Part shown: piece after piece, positions 47,601 through 60,600 of the stretch | Layout of the letters: each line of letters starts with the position of its first letter | How positions within the stretch are numbered: the stretch's first letter is position 1 | DNA from: Stercorarius parasiticus | Taxonomy: Eukaryota; Chordata; Aves; Charadriiformes; Stercorariidae | Length of the DNA stretch: 64,000 nucleotides | Assembly: GCA_013396915.1 (NCBI GenBank) | Contig: VWZL01002559.1 | Location: 595,648-659,647 of the forward strand | Direction: 5' to 3' | Position numbers and translations under genes: made by a program | The notes under the pieces: generated by a model | Seen by the model: only the letters and a program-made list of their open reading frames with translations | Database searches by the model: none | What the model was told of the DNA's origin: nothing

Positions 47601-50600
47601 TTTACCTTCCTGTCAGCAAAACAGATAACCAAGTTGCACAGCTGAACAACTCTAGCTGACCCTGAGGTACGCAACAAAAACAATTATTCTAGAAATAGTT
47701 TAGGGACTTTTTCTTTCTATTTGTAGCGTGGCACCTGCTTAATAACATACAGTTACACTTCACAACTGTTTAAAATATTGTCATTATCGCTTGAGCTAGA
47801 AGAAATTAGGTAGGTGTAAAATAATCAGAATGTTAAGCACATTAAATGTCAAGCATAAATAAGAACCAAAATTGGAATCTCTCAAAGATGCTAGTACTCC
47901 CACAGTTGGGCAAAAATTGTTAACTTCAGTAGCTACCACCATTTGTGACTTGTATTATTACACAAAACACATAAAATTCTTTTGCCTTAATGGCATCTAA
48001 TAGCTTGAAAGCTGATTTTGCATTAGAAAGCAAAATTAAATGTTATCCAAGTCATTAAGAAAACTTCCTGCCCCTAACTACATTTTCCTTTGGGACTCTT
48101 CAATTCAAACGCTTCACGGTATCGTTATAAAAAAAAAAACAACACAAAAAAACCGAACAAACCCCACTACTTTGCAGGAGAATAAGGGAGGGATGAGTAA
48201 TACATGATCCTGTACTACATGGGAGGCCACTAAAAATACAAACTGTAAAATAAACTGGCAAGTTATAAAATGTTTTTTTTATTTTCACCCATTCTCATTT
48301 TCACCCATTAAAACAAAATAGCTTGTTCAATCAATTTTTAATTTCAGATTTCAATCACCATCAAACTTTCCACAGTGAATATATACTAACTAAATATTTT
48401 AAAGTGAAGATAACTAAAATCTAAATTAGATTGGAAACTCTTTCAAGAAGGGATTTTCTTTCAACTACATTCATACCACACTAGCAAAGCATGGACTCAA
48501 CCACAGTTTAGGCTTCTGGACGTAACTAAAATTAAAGCACTGAAGAAATACATAAGTGAACACAATGCACATAATGCTATAATTAGGTAGTAACACCTAT
48601 TACTACGTTAGATGAAAATCACACAAATGTCTTCTTTTTTCTATAAGGAGCTTCTCCTTTATTATTCATGTTTCCTTCCTCATTAGCTATCTAATTTTCT
48701 ATTTGAACTGCATGGCAAAAGCAGCCTTACAGGGCATTCAGTACTTAGAAGTGGTTCTCCTTAGAAGGCTTCCACTGAGAAATTCCCTGAGAAGAGTCTG
48801 TGGCATTGGACAAGCCCATCTGCACTTGCCCAATGCCCCATCACAGAAAGATTTACATGTCAAGAATGTGTCACAAAATATTGAGGTATTTAGATACTCA
48901 CGTGGAAGAGACTGATATTCTTGGACACAGGCAGAACGGAAACTTTTCTAATCTCTGCTCATTCCAACCCTGCTCATCCCTTTTCCTTTCAACCATGGGG
49001 CAGCTCTTCTGGGAAGAGCAATAATAGAATCAATTGATTAACAAATGGATCAAGAGAAATCGGACTGAGGTCACCAAATCACTTTGCCTCAGCCATATGA
49101 AACTGTCAGGTCCAGTAGTAATAATGAAATTTATTTCATTTGAAGTAATCAAGCATCGAGGTTAAAATACCTCCATGTAACCGTCTCGGAGCTGCATGCT
49201 CAGTGAGAGAAGGAAAAAATCATTCAGTAGCGTTGAAATGCATTTTCCTTTAAAGTTACAGAAAACATAGAACACGTCATACCTCTACCAGCAGGTATTT
49301 TTCCACATTTCAAAATTTTTAGATTACAAGAGAAAATTCTTAAACTCACAAATCTATACAATATCACAATCAATGTATGGAATTAGGGCAACAAGTATTT
49401 ACCACCCCGGATTAAGAACTAAAGGCTCTATTGACAGTTTAGCACTTGCTAAAATGCCATTCGCTTTCATCCAATAGCACTATGACCACCAGACCAGCTT
49501 AACTCTAGACTTGGAACACAAAACTAGCAAGAAAGGACTAAGTATAAAGGTATTAATAACTGGAATTAAAACAACATTAAAGGATTTGTCAGCTTTCTTC
49601 TTTGCCTAGTGAAACAGTAAGAAAATATATAAACTGAAAAATTATATACGTAAAACGAGCCAATGCCATATACCTGAGCACTTATTCTTGCGGTCTGCAT
49701 AAAAACAATGTATTTTCTCTTCCTAGAGAATACTGTGAACCAGTCCCAGACTCAGACAATTTAAGTAAGTATTCATGTTTTAAAAAAAATAAAAATAAAA
49801 TCCTCTTCAGTGTTCAAGAACACTTTCTAAAGCACTTAGTCTATAAAAAGAAATCTTACGGAGAGAGTATATACACCTGATTTATTTCAGGAAACCAAAC
49901 AAAAATAACAAGAGTGCCACCTATCCTTCATTATGAATAACAGAATTTCCCATGGACTGACCTTGCTGATAAAAATCCCCTAGAACATAATCTGACAGTT
50001 AAGAACATACGAAACTCTCCATCTGGGCAGAAACTTGGTTAAAAAAATAAAATAGCAGGGAGTGTCGCATGTAAAAGAAGGACGAAAAAGAAATAAAAGA
50101 GGAGTAGGAGGATTTGGAAAAAAAAATTAAAATCTGTTCGGTATTAAGAGCATGAAATCCAAAAGATTAAAAACCAGCAAAACTAAAGATATTTTAAAGC
50201 TTGCAGCCACATTTTGGGCATTGGTAATGATTTTATAAAAAGAGGTTTGCATGTAACATGCAACTAGCAAGCCTGGTCTACAACAAGCTGCTGTACACAA
50301 GCAGCAACTGCCAATTAATAGGCCAAAGGAAGGAGTCTTCCAGTGCAGACAGACTGGAGCAGCAGAGCTGGGGGATTGTTCATTTTCATTTTTTTTAAGA
50401 TTCCAGTGGATATCTGAGTAATACAGGCTAGTAATCCCAGCACCTTTATCAGGAAAATAAGTAGTAATTATTAAAAGCTAGAACTAAACACACAAACACC
50501 TTTTATTAGGGAGGAAAGTCAGTTCTCCTTTTTTGCAGAGGGAAGTCATGCTTCACAAATCTGCTGTGGGCATGTGCATGAGAGAGAGTCAGCCGGCTCT

Positions 50601-53600
50601 ATGTATTTGGATATATTAAAATCCAATATATATTTGTAGGCTTTCAAAAATGCCTTCCTTGAAGAGAGTCATGTGAAAATTAAGCCACTAAGGGATAATA
50701 CAGAAGGCCTTTGCTTTCAGGAAAAACGTGTTTAAAAGACGGGAAGCAGAGCAGGAGCGAGTACTGGGTTCTCCCGCCTGCAGCAGGTCCCAGCCGCGCT
50801 CTGCAGGGAGCCGTACCCGCAAATCACCCAGGAAAGGCAGCGGGTGACAACATGGCAAAGCCAAGTCGTTCATGAGAAAATGATGAGGACTAACCATGAG
50901 GAAGTGTGAAAAGACCTCTCAAGACTCTGTAACTGGACATTAAAGTGTCAGGTGAATTTCAACACAGGTACCCATGGCACAATGCACATAAACACAATCT
51001 TAATGTTACGGCTCAAATGGAGCATCTCCAAGGTAACCACTTCCACGCAGAAGCGAGGGTTTGGGATGACTGTGGATAGTTGACCTTACCTGGGATAGCA
51101 TCCCTTACATTTCCACATGCAAAATCCTACGGCACAACCACACAGAGCAGAAGACAGTCAAATATGTACCCTCACACAGCAATTACCATTGCCTGTTAGT
51201 TGGATGGCAATCTCTTGATGGTGAAACAGTATTTTTTACATCAAGTGGACAGCCAATGCTGACAGCTAAAATATCATCCACGCTAAATTTCCAAGATGAT
51301 CAAGGTGTGAGACACCAAGCAGCAGTGAGCATTGCTCACCAAGCACATCCTCTACGGAGAGACGATTTACAGGATAAACAAAACGCAGTATCGTGTTGGA
51401 AAGTAATGGAGATTTCTTCAAACCTGTCAGAATTCACAATTTTAACCACCCAAAAAGTACCACCCTTCTGATACAACTGTTTTACTGTAGGAAAAAGGTG
51501 GGAAGCAGCCCAAACAAGTACAGCAACCTCTCCAAAGAACAGGATGTGAAATAAAAAAAAGATTGGTATAGATGAAGTTCCTCAGAAGATGCTTCACAGG
51601 GAAGAGTCCCTATGGATTGATTTATAGAAAATAGAGAATGATAATTTAGCTATTGATGGAGTTTCGCTCTAGTGGTTTATATAACATCAGCAAAGTCTCT
51701 AAGTGTAATTACAGCTACATACTCAATCAGGGACTACATATTATTTCACTCTCCTTCATCTCTGTTTGGAATCACATCCAAAGGATTTTAAATTGTACTC
51801 CAGTATGGCATTAAAAAAATTTGCTGTATATTCTCTCATCAGAGAAGTTTCAAAAGGATGCTATTAATAAGTATGGAAACAAATACAAAAAAATGGCAGA
51901 AAAGGAGAAGTGTGACAAATATTTCCCATTAACATGTGCATATGGTTTCACTCAAAACAAACTTTCCTGCAAGAAACATGTTTATATAATACTATTAAGT
52001 TGTTATATTACCAAACTGACTGTAAGTTTATAATGGGATCAGTTTGATTTAGTCACTGTAAAAATTTAAATGGAATTCAAATATAAGTGGAAATAATAGA
52101 AGGAAAATCCTGGAGGAAAACTCCCTTAATATATTTAAGAGAGGGAAGCGGAAAAATAAAAAGTAAAGATAAAAACCCCAAGCTTTGTTTCTGAGCTCCT
52201 AATGTACTCCAAAAGCCAAAGTTAAGAGCAGGGAGGCTGGGATCCAGCCTCCACCTCATACAAGGATGTGCAAAACAGATTAATGATTTGCTACATTGTA
52301 CAAAGTTATTAAACCTTCCCTGCTAAATTGGGAGTGTCACTTGTTGGCCTTCACTTAATGTATCACCTGCATTTATAAGGGAGTACCTTGGCCTTTTTCC
52401 CAGTCCATCACATACAGATGTGACCACCTGCACTTGCATGACAAACTTAACACGGGATAAAAAAACCCACCACTCCAAAAATTCCAACTGCCATTAGAGG
52501 TAAGAATCAGAACATCATCAGCTTACAGGAGCAGAAATTGTTAATCACTTAGTAGTATTGGTCGCTGGGTGGGATTGCCCTTAGTCAGTACCTTCTCCTC
52601 AGAAGTATCTGCATTATCACAGCAAAATAAATTACACACAGTTCTCACTAATCTTAAATTCTTTACGCAAACTTGCCATTTTAAGTGATTTAAAGAAGCC
52701 CATCATGTAGCAGGGGCCACATGTCCAAATGGCATTGTTGGATCAGCTATGGTGGTGTCAATATTACCAAAATGCTATTTGAGTAGCAAGCCACAACAGT
52801 ATTTTTAAACAATTTTTAGTTCAACTTCATTCCTAGATGAAATAAGCAATTGAATGAAGAATTATGCTGTGAATGCCAATTTTTTTCTTGGCATTTACTT
52901 GCTTTTGGAAACCTGGATTAGCCTTCATCCTTAGCATGACTGAAGCAGAACTGATACTTGACAATGCCATAAATGCTGCAGGAGTTTAATGCAAGAATAT
53001 TAATAGGAAATACATGCACAAACAAATGACCCACAGAGTAACAAAACCACGAACACCAGACATGACCAGTCGCCTCTTGCCTCTGCGAGTGGCCACAGCT
53101 TATGGCTCCTGAATCCTCAGCTGCCCTCAAGTACAGCACTTCAAAGGCACAGTCACTTGGGGGAAGACATCTTAGAAGCCCCCAGGACTTAAAAGGCAGT
53201 TCCTTGCAGAGACAGGTAAAGGTCAGAACTATGTGCACATGCTGCTGTTCAATGACCTGCCCTGGGTTGCTAACCCTACCTTGTACCAGCGTAATTCTGG
53301 AATTTATGGCAATCAAGGAAAGAGCAGGTGGGAAAGGGAGACAATGGCTCAATAGACAAGTAGCTGGGAATCAGAGAAAGCACAATGGCACACCTACGCT
53401 CTTCAGGTTAGAGTGACACCAGTCTTTTGTCAAGCGAGGATCCTGCACATTTAAAGAAAAGTAAAAGAGAGAAAACACTTGAGGAAAAGCAGACACATGA
53501 ACCCTCACAGCAAGTGTTCAATGGTGGAAGAAAGACAAGTACCTTCAGCACTGGCTTTTAGCACAGGTAAATATGGTTACAACAATATTTTTCCTTATTT

Positions 53601-54588
53601 TCAGAGATCAAAAGCAAAAATATGAAACTAACATAACAACTTGTTACACTTGGAAGCAAATGGGGAAAGTTAGTCAGAAGCTATACATATATAATCTCAA
53701 AAACTTTCAAAAAATACCATAACCCATCAACATATGTAGCACTATGTTGGGGAGGGGCAGCACTTTTCTGCAGCACCATCACTACTGCAGCCTTCCAAGA
53801 TAAGGGTGTGCTGCCAATTGCAGTCCTATAACAGTAAGAAAAAAAATATTTTGTTTAGTATTAATACTTATTTATAACATTAAATGTTCACTGTTTGCTT
53901 TCTTATTTGAAAATCACAAAGCTCATCAGCTTGACTTGGATATTGTAATCACCAATAATAATTTAGATATTTCATGTAAAATGCCATCCTATTTCCCCAC
54001 TCAGAATTATCAACCTTCAAAATAGCCTTCCTAAGCCAAAACAAATCAGTTAGGAATACCAGGTTAATTTCTTTCCAATTAATTCAACCTGGCTCACAGG
54101 AGAAAAAGGCAAATTTTATTTGCCTCTGAAACACAAAGACTGTTCCAGATTTCTAGCTCTTGGAAGAGTCCCTATACAAGTAATAATACCTGTCCAAATG
54201 TCTCTTCCTTTAAAATTAGCACCTAAAATTAAAAAAGCAGCTTCCATATCCTGCAGGATTTCCTTATCTGCTTAAGTCCTCAAGGGTTTGCTATAAATGG
54301 GGCGAAGAAATCTAATAGTGGAGCAAATGAAAAAATAACCCTCTTGACCTTGTTCCAGGAGGAAAAGATTAAAAACAGAAACATCCAAACACTGCTCCTA
54401 AAACCAAAAGGTTTGGTGACCACTGCAGTTCATAGCTCTGATACCCCAAATGCAGCCGCTCGTGCAGAATTGGGCAAAGCACATCTCTTGGCCTTTACTG
54501 TTTTCACAATGGTAGTGTTAAAGATTGTCATGTCGGCAACCGCTTTACAAAGCCTGAAAAACGGGAGCTCAGCTCCACCGAGCTCCTG
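44625..54588. other. AT-rich non-coding stretch
   Basis: About 10 kb without a recognisable gene, CR1 or LTR. Small items: a partial tandem copy of 'attttcacccatt' at about 48,281-48,309, AT-rich runs near 47,525-47,555, and a GC-richer patch at 50,730-50,850. A 37-bp minus-strand segment at 51,090-51,126 is bounded by good splice-site-like sequences. Confidence 0.5.
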
Positions 54589-54609
54589 CCCGCCCCCGCC
54601 CCCCCCCCC
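54589..54609 (-). other. C-rich run, G-quadruplex/i-motif candidate
   Basis: Runs of 3, 5 and 11 C are separated by single G. The minus strand therefore has at least four G-runs of three or more with 1-base loops, which fits a stable G-quadruplex. It lies inside the window's longest open frame, where it encodes a run of prolines. Confidence 0.6.
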
Positions 54610-57600
54610 GCCTTCAGGCATTAAAAGCATCAGTACGGGGTTTCTCAATTCCCCAAGGCAAGACATAGGCAAGTGCTGTGCACGGCAGTATCTGTATTCG
54701 CAGGCAGCAGACATAAAGATGCCCAAACCTAACCATCAGATGAAGTTCATTTCAAGCTGGCACATGAACCATCCACTTGCTATGACAACACCAGTCACAA
54801 ACAGTTGGCCATTTCCCGCTCCCTCTTTCACTTCCAGCTTCCTGGGAAATGGCAGCTACTTGGGCAGCTTTCTGGGCATCGCCGTTACTGTGGTTATCAT
54901 TTCAGTGCACTGAAGTACAGGGTGAAGATGATGCACCAGCTCAAGCTGGCACAAACTGTGAGTACCTGCTTTTGTGAAGGTTTACGTGGCTGTTACCCAG
55001 CGCATGTACAGCGAGTCTCTCGCAGGCAATTCTGAAAGCACTTCAAGGTCCCAGTCCTAATTCTTCAAGCAACCCCATTTCTTTCACAAAGTTTTGACTG
55101 CGAGTTGTCAGACCTGCATTTCCTGGATATACACCCAGGGAAAAAAATATAGGAAGGCCGTGAATAAAGCCTTCTCTGGTGAAGGCACACAGGCACAAAG
55201 CAGCCACTGGGCTACCAGACAAACCTGAACTGAAGCCATCTCTGGGACACCCCCTTCCTCGGCAAGAACATCTCAACACCAACAGTGGCCCTGGAAACCA
55301 AAATTTTCTGTTCGCTAGCAACCTCCTCCCATCATCTTTTATTGCCCCTAAATCCATACTGGTATCAAAGTTTTGACTCAGCGAAGATTGATTTCACATA
55401 AGAGTGAAAATTAGCAACAGAAATAGCTCTTTGTAAACGATAGATACGCATTACACTCTACAAATTTTTCTTAAATGACAGACAGCTGTAGCTACAGTCC
55501 AAGGCACTGTGTGTACTGGGTGAACACCACCCAAGTGTAGGTAACTAAAAAAACCAGGACAAATATCTAAAAGGAACATTAGATGATCACATGCTACTCC
55601 CCATTTTTCTACAAAATGAGAATTTCTGAAGTACACATTATGCATTATTGATTTCAAACTTAAAGATTACACAACTGCTTCAAGAAAATAGGTCTAGTCA
55701 AAACACTTTGCTTTTCAGTCCACTAAAGCAATGAAACATTCTAGTGCTCGGGGCCACTGCTGCCCACAAGCAATCAAGGACTGAGTTTTCTTGGCAGAGC
55801 TGTGTGGAAAAGCTTACCGACTTCACCGCTCCTTTCTGCTTAGCCAAATGCGCTGCTAGTGGCTCATAATGTCAGCTCTGACCACCTAGAACCATCAGTC
55901 GGCCTCTGTCCTAACCCTAATACTCACTAGAATAACAAATTAAAACATTCATATTGTTATTCAGAAGTGTCTTAAAATCTTTGTTAAACTAATTTAATGC
56001 AATAATTTTTTTTAATACACACCTAATTTCTCATTATCAAGGTGCTAGAGCATGATTTTAAACAACCCTACAAATATAAGTGTAGCTGATTTAAAAACAG
56101 AACAAAATTGACTTTCCCATCTAGTTGCACAATGGCAGGAATAACCTTTATGGAAAAAAGCATTGCTTTGTTTGCTTATCAGAAAATTCAGCAATTCACC
56201 AAACACCTGAAAATGCAAAAATGTGTTGGGAATGATACAAAAAAACTGATCTTAATTGAAAAAGAATGGCTTGTCTGAATTTTATTTTCTTTGCATTTTT
56301 TAAAAGAAAATTTAGACAGCTCCACACTTGTCTTGAATCTAAATATAATTGCAATGCATCACGTTAGATAATTCTCATAGCAGAGATGACATATCAGTAG
56401 CAACCAGACCCCGATGTGGATTAGGATAATGGGGAAGACAGAGGAGGAAGAACATCGAGCTCTCTCTTCTGCATAGCATTTTTCATGCACACTGTACATC
56501 AACACAATCAAACACCACAGTCACCTTGTTGAATAATGAATAACCAAATGAAAAGAAAATTAAGGGAGAAAAGATTTAAGCTGACATTTCCAATGAGAGG
56601 AAGTCACCGAGAGGCTCCCAGCGACTGTTCCAGATGGCAGGAGCTATTTTGGCCAGACTACCTGGCTAGGACGGGAGCTGCGCTTCGGTAAGCAGAAGGG
56701 GGCAGGAAGAAGGAAAGGAACAAAGGAGAAAAACAATCACAGAAAATGGGATTTTTAGCCTGCAGGCCTCCTAATTCAGAGCCTTGTAAGTAAGAGAAAG
56801 TTACAAAATAAAATAGTAACTCACTATGATCATTTAGGAAAAGGAAACCAATTACCACTCGAGATTATGGACACAGGAATTCCTTTTGGCCACTGTATGG
56901 ATTAATTATCTCTCCCATGCCTAGCTTTCTATAAATATAATTAAATTGACTACTTTTTAATGAGTAAATCTTGCGTCTGCTTTAGGCAACATAAAGCATC
57001 TTGCCACCTAATTGTATTCTTCGTCTGTACTTTCCCCCATCAACCTCCCTTACAGTACTGGGAAGAAAGGAAAAGCCCTCCTATATATATTAATAATATT
57101 TTTTCGTTTGTTTGCCTGAAGGTTCAATGCATATTCTGGCTGTCAAAAGTTATTTCCCTGCTCACTGAGCAAATATTCTCAACAATGATTTTCTTTCTTA
57201 TTTACTACCATTAGCCAATGATTATACAGACGCATATAATAGAAATGCATGCAGGTCAGGGTGCATCAAAGATTTATCTCTGGGTAGAAAGTCTAGTTTC
57301 ATTAAATATAAAAATAAAGTTTACGTAAGTGGAACACAGGGCTGTTGTGAGTTGGCTTTGGGACATAGGTGACAAAGTTGCAACTAAATTATGAAGAACA
57401 TATTACAGGACAGTAAGAGCCTCGCATGACCCCAAGCCTGTACGTTATGTGAATATACCACTTTCGGAAGAGGACTGTTCTAAACAGTATATAAAAATAT
57501 ATCTTAAATACCTGAAATTGGATTATTTCTTATGTCCTGATGCCTGCTAAAAACAAGTAATTTGCACTCTATTGCACAGGGCTATATAAGAAATAAAACA

Positions 57601-60600
57601 CAAAGTAAGAAAATAGAAGACAAGCGCAGAATTATCTAAAATAGGGTTTGTATATTGAGCCATCACCTGAAAGGAATGTGTGAGCAATATGCAGTTACAA
57701 AAAGAAACCCATGGCTAAGCTGACAAGCAGAAACAGGTATGCGTTTCCGGAGTATTCAATCCACTTTTAGCACAACTCAAGGATTTTCCCACAGGTTATA
57801 TTTAAAGGCCTGAATTGAAAAGATTCCAGGGGTCCCACAAACGGCCCCCTCTTTCTCTCTTGCATGCTGGAACCCAGAGGCCCAGTGGCATGGACAGCCA
57901 TTAAAGAGAGTGTAAAACCTTGAGCAGCTCCTGTCAAAACAGCTGAGGTACCACTCAGAAGGGCTTGTGGTTATAGAACTGAAAGGCCCAGTACATCAGA
58001 GTTTTAAATTACCTAAACAGGTAACAAGGAAAGATCGCTGTAGAGGTGAAATTGAACTGGAGGCTAAGGGTATGCTTTTAAAAGCACCCACGTGAAGCAC
58101 AGTCACCTTTTCACTTCAGAATTTAAACACTGCTGGCTTTCCGTAGGACTTCAGAACCCAACTGCCGGATACCTGAAGGTGTTTAGCCCAAACAAGAACC
58201 GGTTACAATTTCAAAGAATCCATTGATTTCTTATTCTAACCACCAGGTATCAGCAAAGGGGTTTAACATCTCAAGACACCAACATGTAGAAAATTGGGGC
58301 GTTGTTTAATAAATATAAAAGAAATGCAGACAATACCGTTCTGTCAGCAGTAAAATAATGGTGTAAACCAAGAAAAAGAAAAGCCCACACTAACTATATA
58401 AGAATGATTTGAACCATGGACAATACATAGCTATTGCCAGTGCCTCAGGAATATGAATACAAAAACATAGCTTTCTGTTCCTTTAAGTAAATAAAAAATT
58501 ACTAACCCATAAGTAAAAGCCTAAGCTTTTTTTCATTAAGCCACATAATAGTGTTAAATGATTTTAAATACAAAAAGAAATCAAATCAGGTTTGTTAAAA
58601 GAATTATTAAATATCTGTGTTAAAGTAATGAAAAATAACAAGGCTTCACATTTTTTCATTATTATTAAAAAGCATACTTGGACAGTACCAAAGTAGGAAA
58701 AGTTGCTCCCCAATAGACAAAAGTAATGTTAGCATTGTTAAAGAAATTGAAATTTGTACAGAAAACAAGCTTTGCAATTAAAGGCCACTATGTACTCGAG
58801 AGGCCATATACAAGATAACAGGAAATGTGGAATAAGAAAAGATATATGAGATTACAAGACAAAATCCAAGCTTTCAATGCAAAAATAAGTACAATTCTCA
58901 TTTCCAACATTGCCAACATTATCATATAATGCTAAGGGAAGCTACAGACCTTTCATGGCTCTCGCTCCTTAGGGTACCAAGTACTCCATACTACTGCAAC
59001 AGCAACAATAGTTCAAATAAATTAAATAAAAATAAGTTAATAGTTCAGCCAGAGAAGAATGCCAGTAAGGACAAGCAATTGAGAAGAAACTATTCCTAAG
59101 GAAATATAAATTATGAATGTAGACTGGTTATACAACTAACAGCAGGAAGAAACCAAGAAAAACCCCTCTGCAACTAGCTGAGCTAATGAAGCCTATCTTG
59201 CTTCTCTGCTGTCTAATCATATGCAAGATTAAAATGGAGCTTTCTTCACAAATTAGTGACATTTCATAAAATCTAATTACCAAGCAGCTTCTTGGTATTT
59301 AAGGGGGATCATCAGCCGCCTTCTTAGGGCTTTTTTTCCCCTCTCCCCAGTCATCTGTTTTGACTGCCGTCAGAAGCCAATGTCTTTCCATCTCTACCTG
59401 CCTGCCAAAGAGACTAACGCTGGCCCAGGGACTCAGGAACCACTGGAGTGTGGGGAGAGACACAATGAGTGCAAAGACACACCACCAGATTTCATCAGAA
59501 TGTTTCAGAGGGCAATAACTGCCACATCCTTGCAGCTCCTCCTCACTCATTTCATCTTCTCCCTTTGTGTTTTCCCCTCCCCTGGCCCACTCACAGGCAC
59601 AGACGAAGTGGGGAAAGGAATCTAGGTTTCGGGAATGAGTCACCTCCCAAATTTTCTCTTTATGAGATTCTTTTCTCTTTGGAAACCCAGCAAGAAATCA
59701 TACATAGGGAACAGAAATCTCAACAAACTACATTTATTATAAGCCCAGAAAAGGTAATTAAAAGCATTTATTCTTTCTAGCTAGACAAATATTTTGCACA
59801 AGTTAAAACCAAGCCATTTTCTGATTATGAACAACGAGGACAAAGAAGGGAAATAGTCACGATGAACTTGTCAAGCCCTCACAGCACCTCACCGTGAGGG
59901 AAGCTACCCTACTTTCCAGAGCAGTTTTCTTCAGACTCATCACTTTCTGCTAACAGATGGGAAGCTGAAGATAGAAAGAAGGATAGTTTATGCCTAGCAC
60001 CAAGAGGAGGGGGGAAAAAAAAATCTCAGCAGTGAGATCCCACAAGTTTCTGCAAGTTTCTTTAAAAAAATTAAAAAAAAAAATAAATAACAGCAACTGT
60101 CCTTCTCCTTGGGAAGGAAGGTGGGGACGGGGATCAGAGACTTTTCCTGGTACTGCCCATGTTCTAAATGCCTGAGCTGAGCTCTACCGGCCTCTTCTGT
60201 CCTGTGCTCTTCTGCTATAATTGCTTCTACTTGCTCATCCTCCTAATGCCTATCAGTTCTAACACAACAGTAGCAGTAAGAAATCACTTTTTTAGAAGTC
60301 TAACAAAGGGTTCCATTGTCAAAAAAGCTTCTTCGTACTCTAAAAATGGAAAAATATGTGTTTTCTGTAAGACCCAAAATATTTAGACTAATCCTTAATC
60401 CTAAATTCCTATCTGGATTAGTTTCTTCACCAAGTGGTCAGGATTTCACTAACTCAGAGAGGCACTGATGGCAACAGACTATATAATTATGCAACAGCAA
60501 AGCAAATGTAGGCCTGCGATGCACACTAAAGTAGGAGCTCTGATGCATCGAGAGCCATCGTTTTCTTGATGTTGCGATGATACAATAAAAATATCACTAG

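Noticed and set aside
52918..53416. Overlapping 144-codon minus and 104-codon plus frames with a donor-like CAG-GTAAAG on the plus strand.
   Set aside because: Peptides are not recognisable and no acceptor precedes the donor; likely chance.
54344..54913. Longest open frame in the window (189 codons, plus strand) with a proline run and hydrophobic C-terminus.
   Set aside because: No recognisable domain; the proline run comes from a C homopolymer. A frame of this length is within chance for 64 kb in six frames, and an overlapping 98-codon minus-strand frame shows the GC composition favours open frames here.
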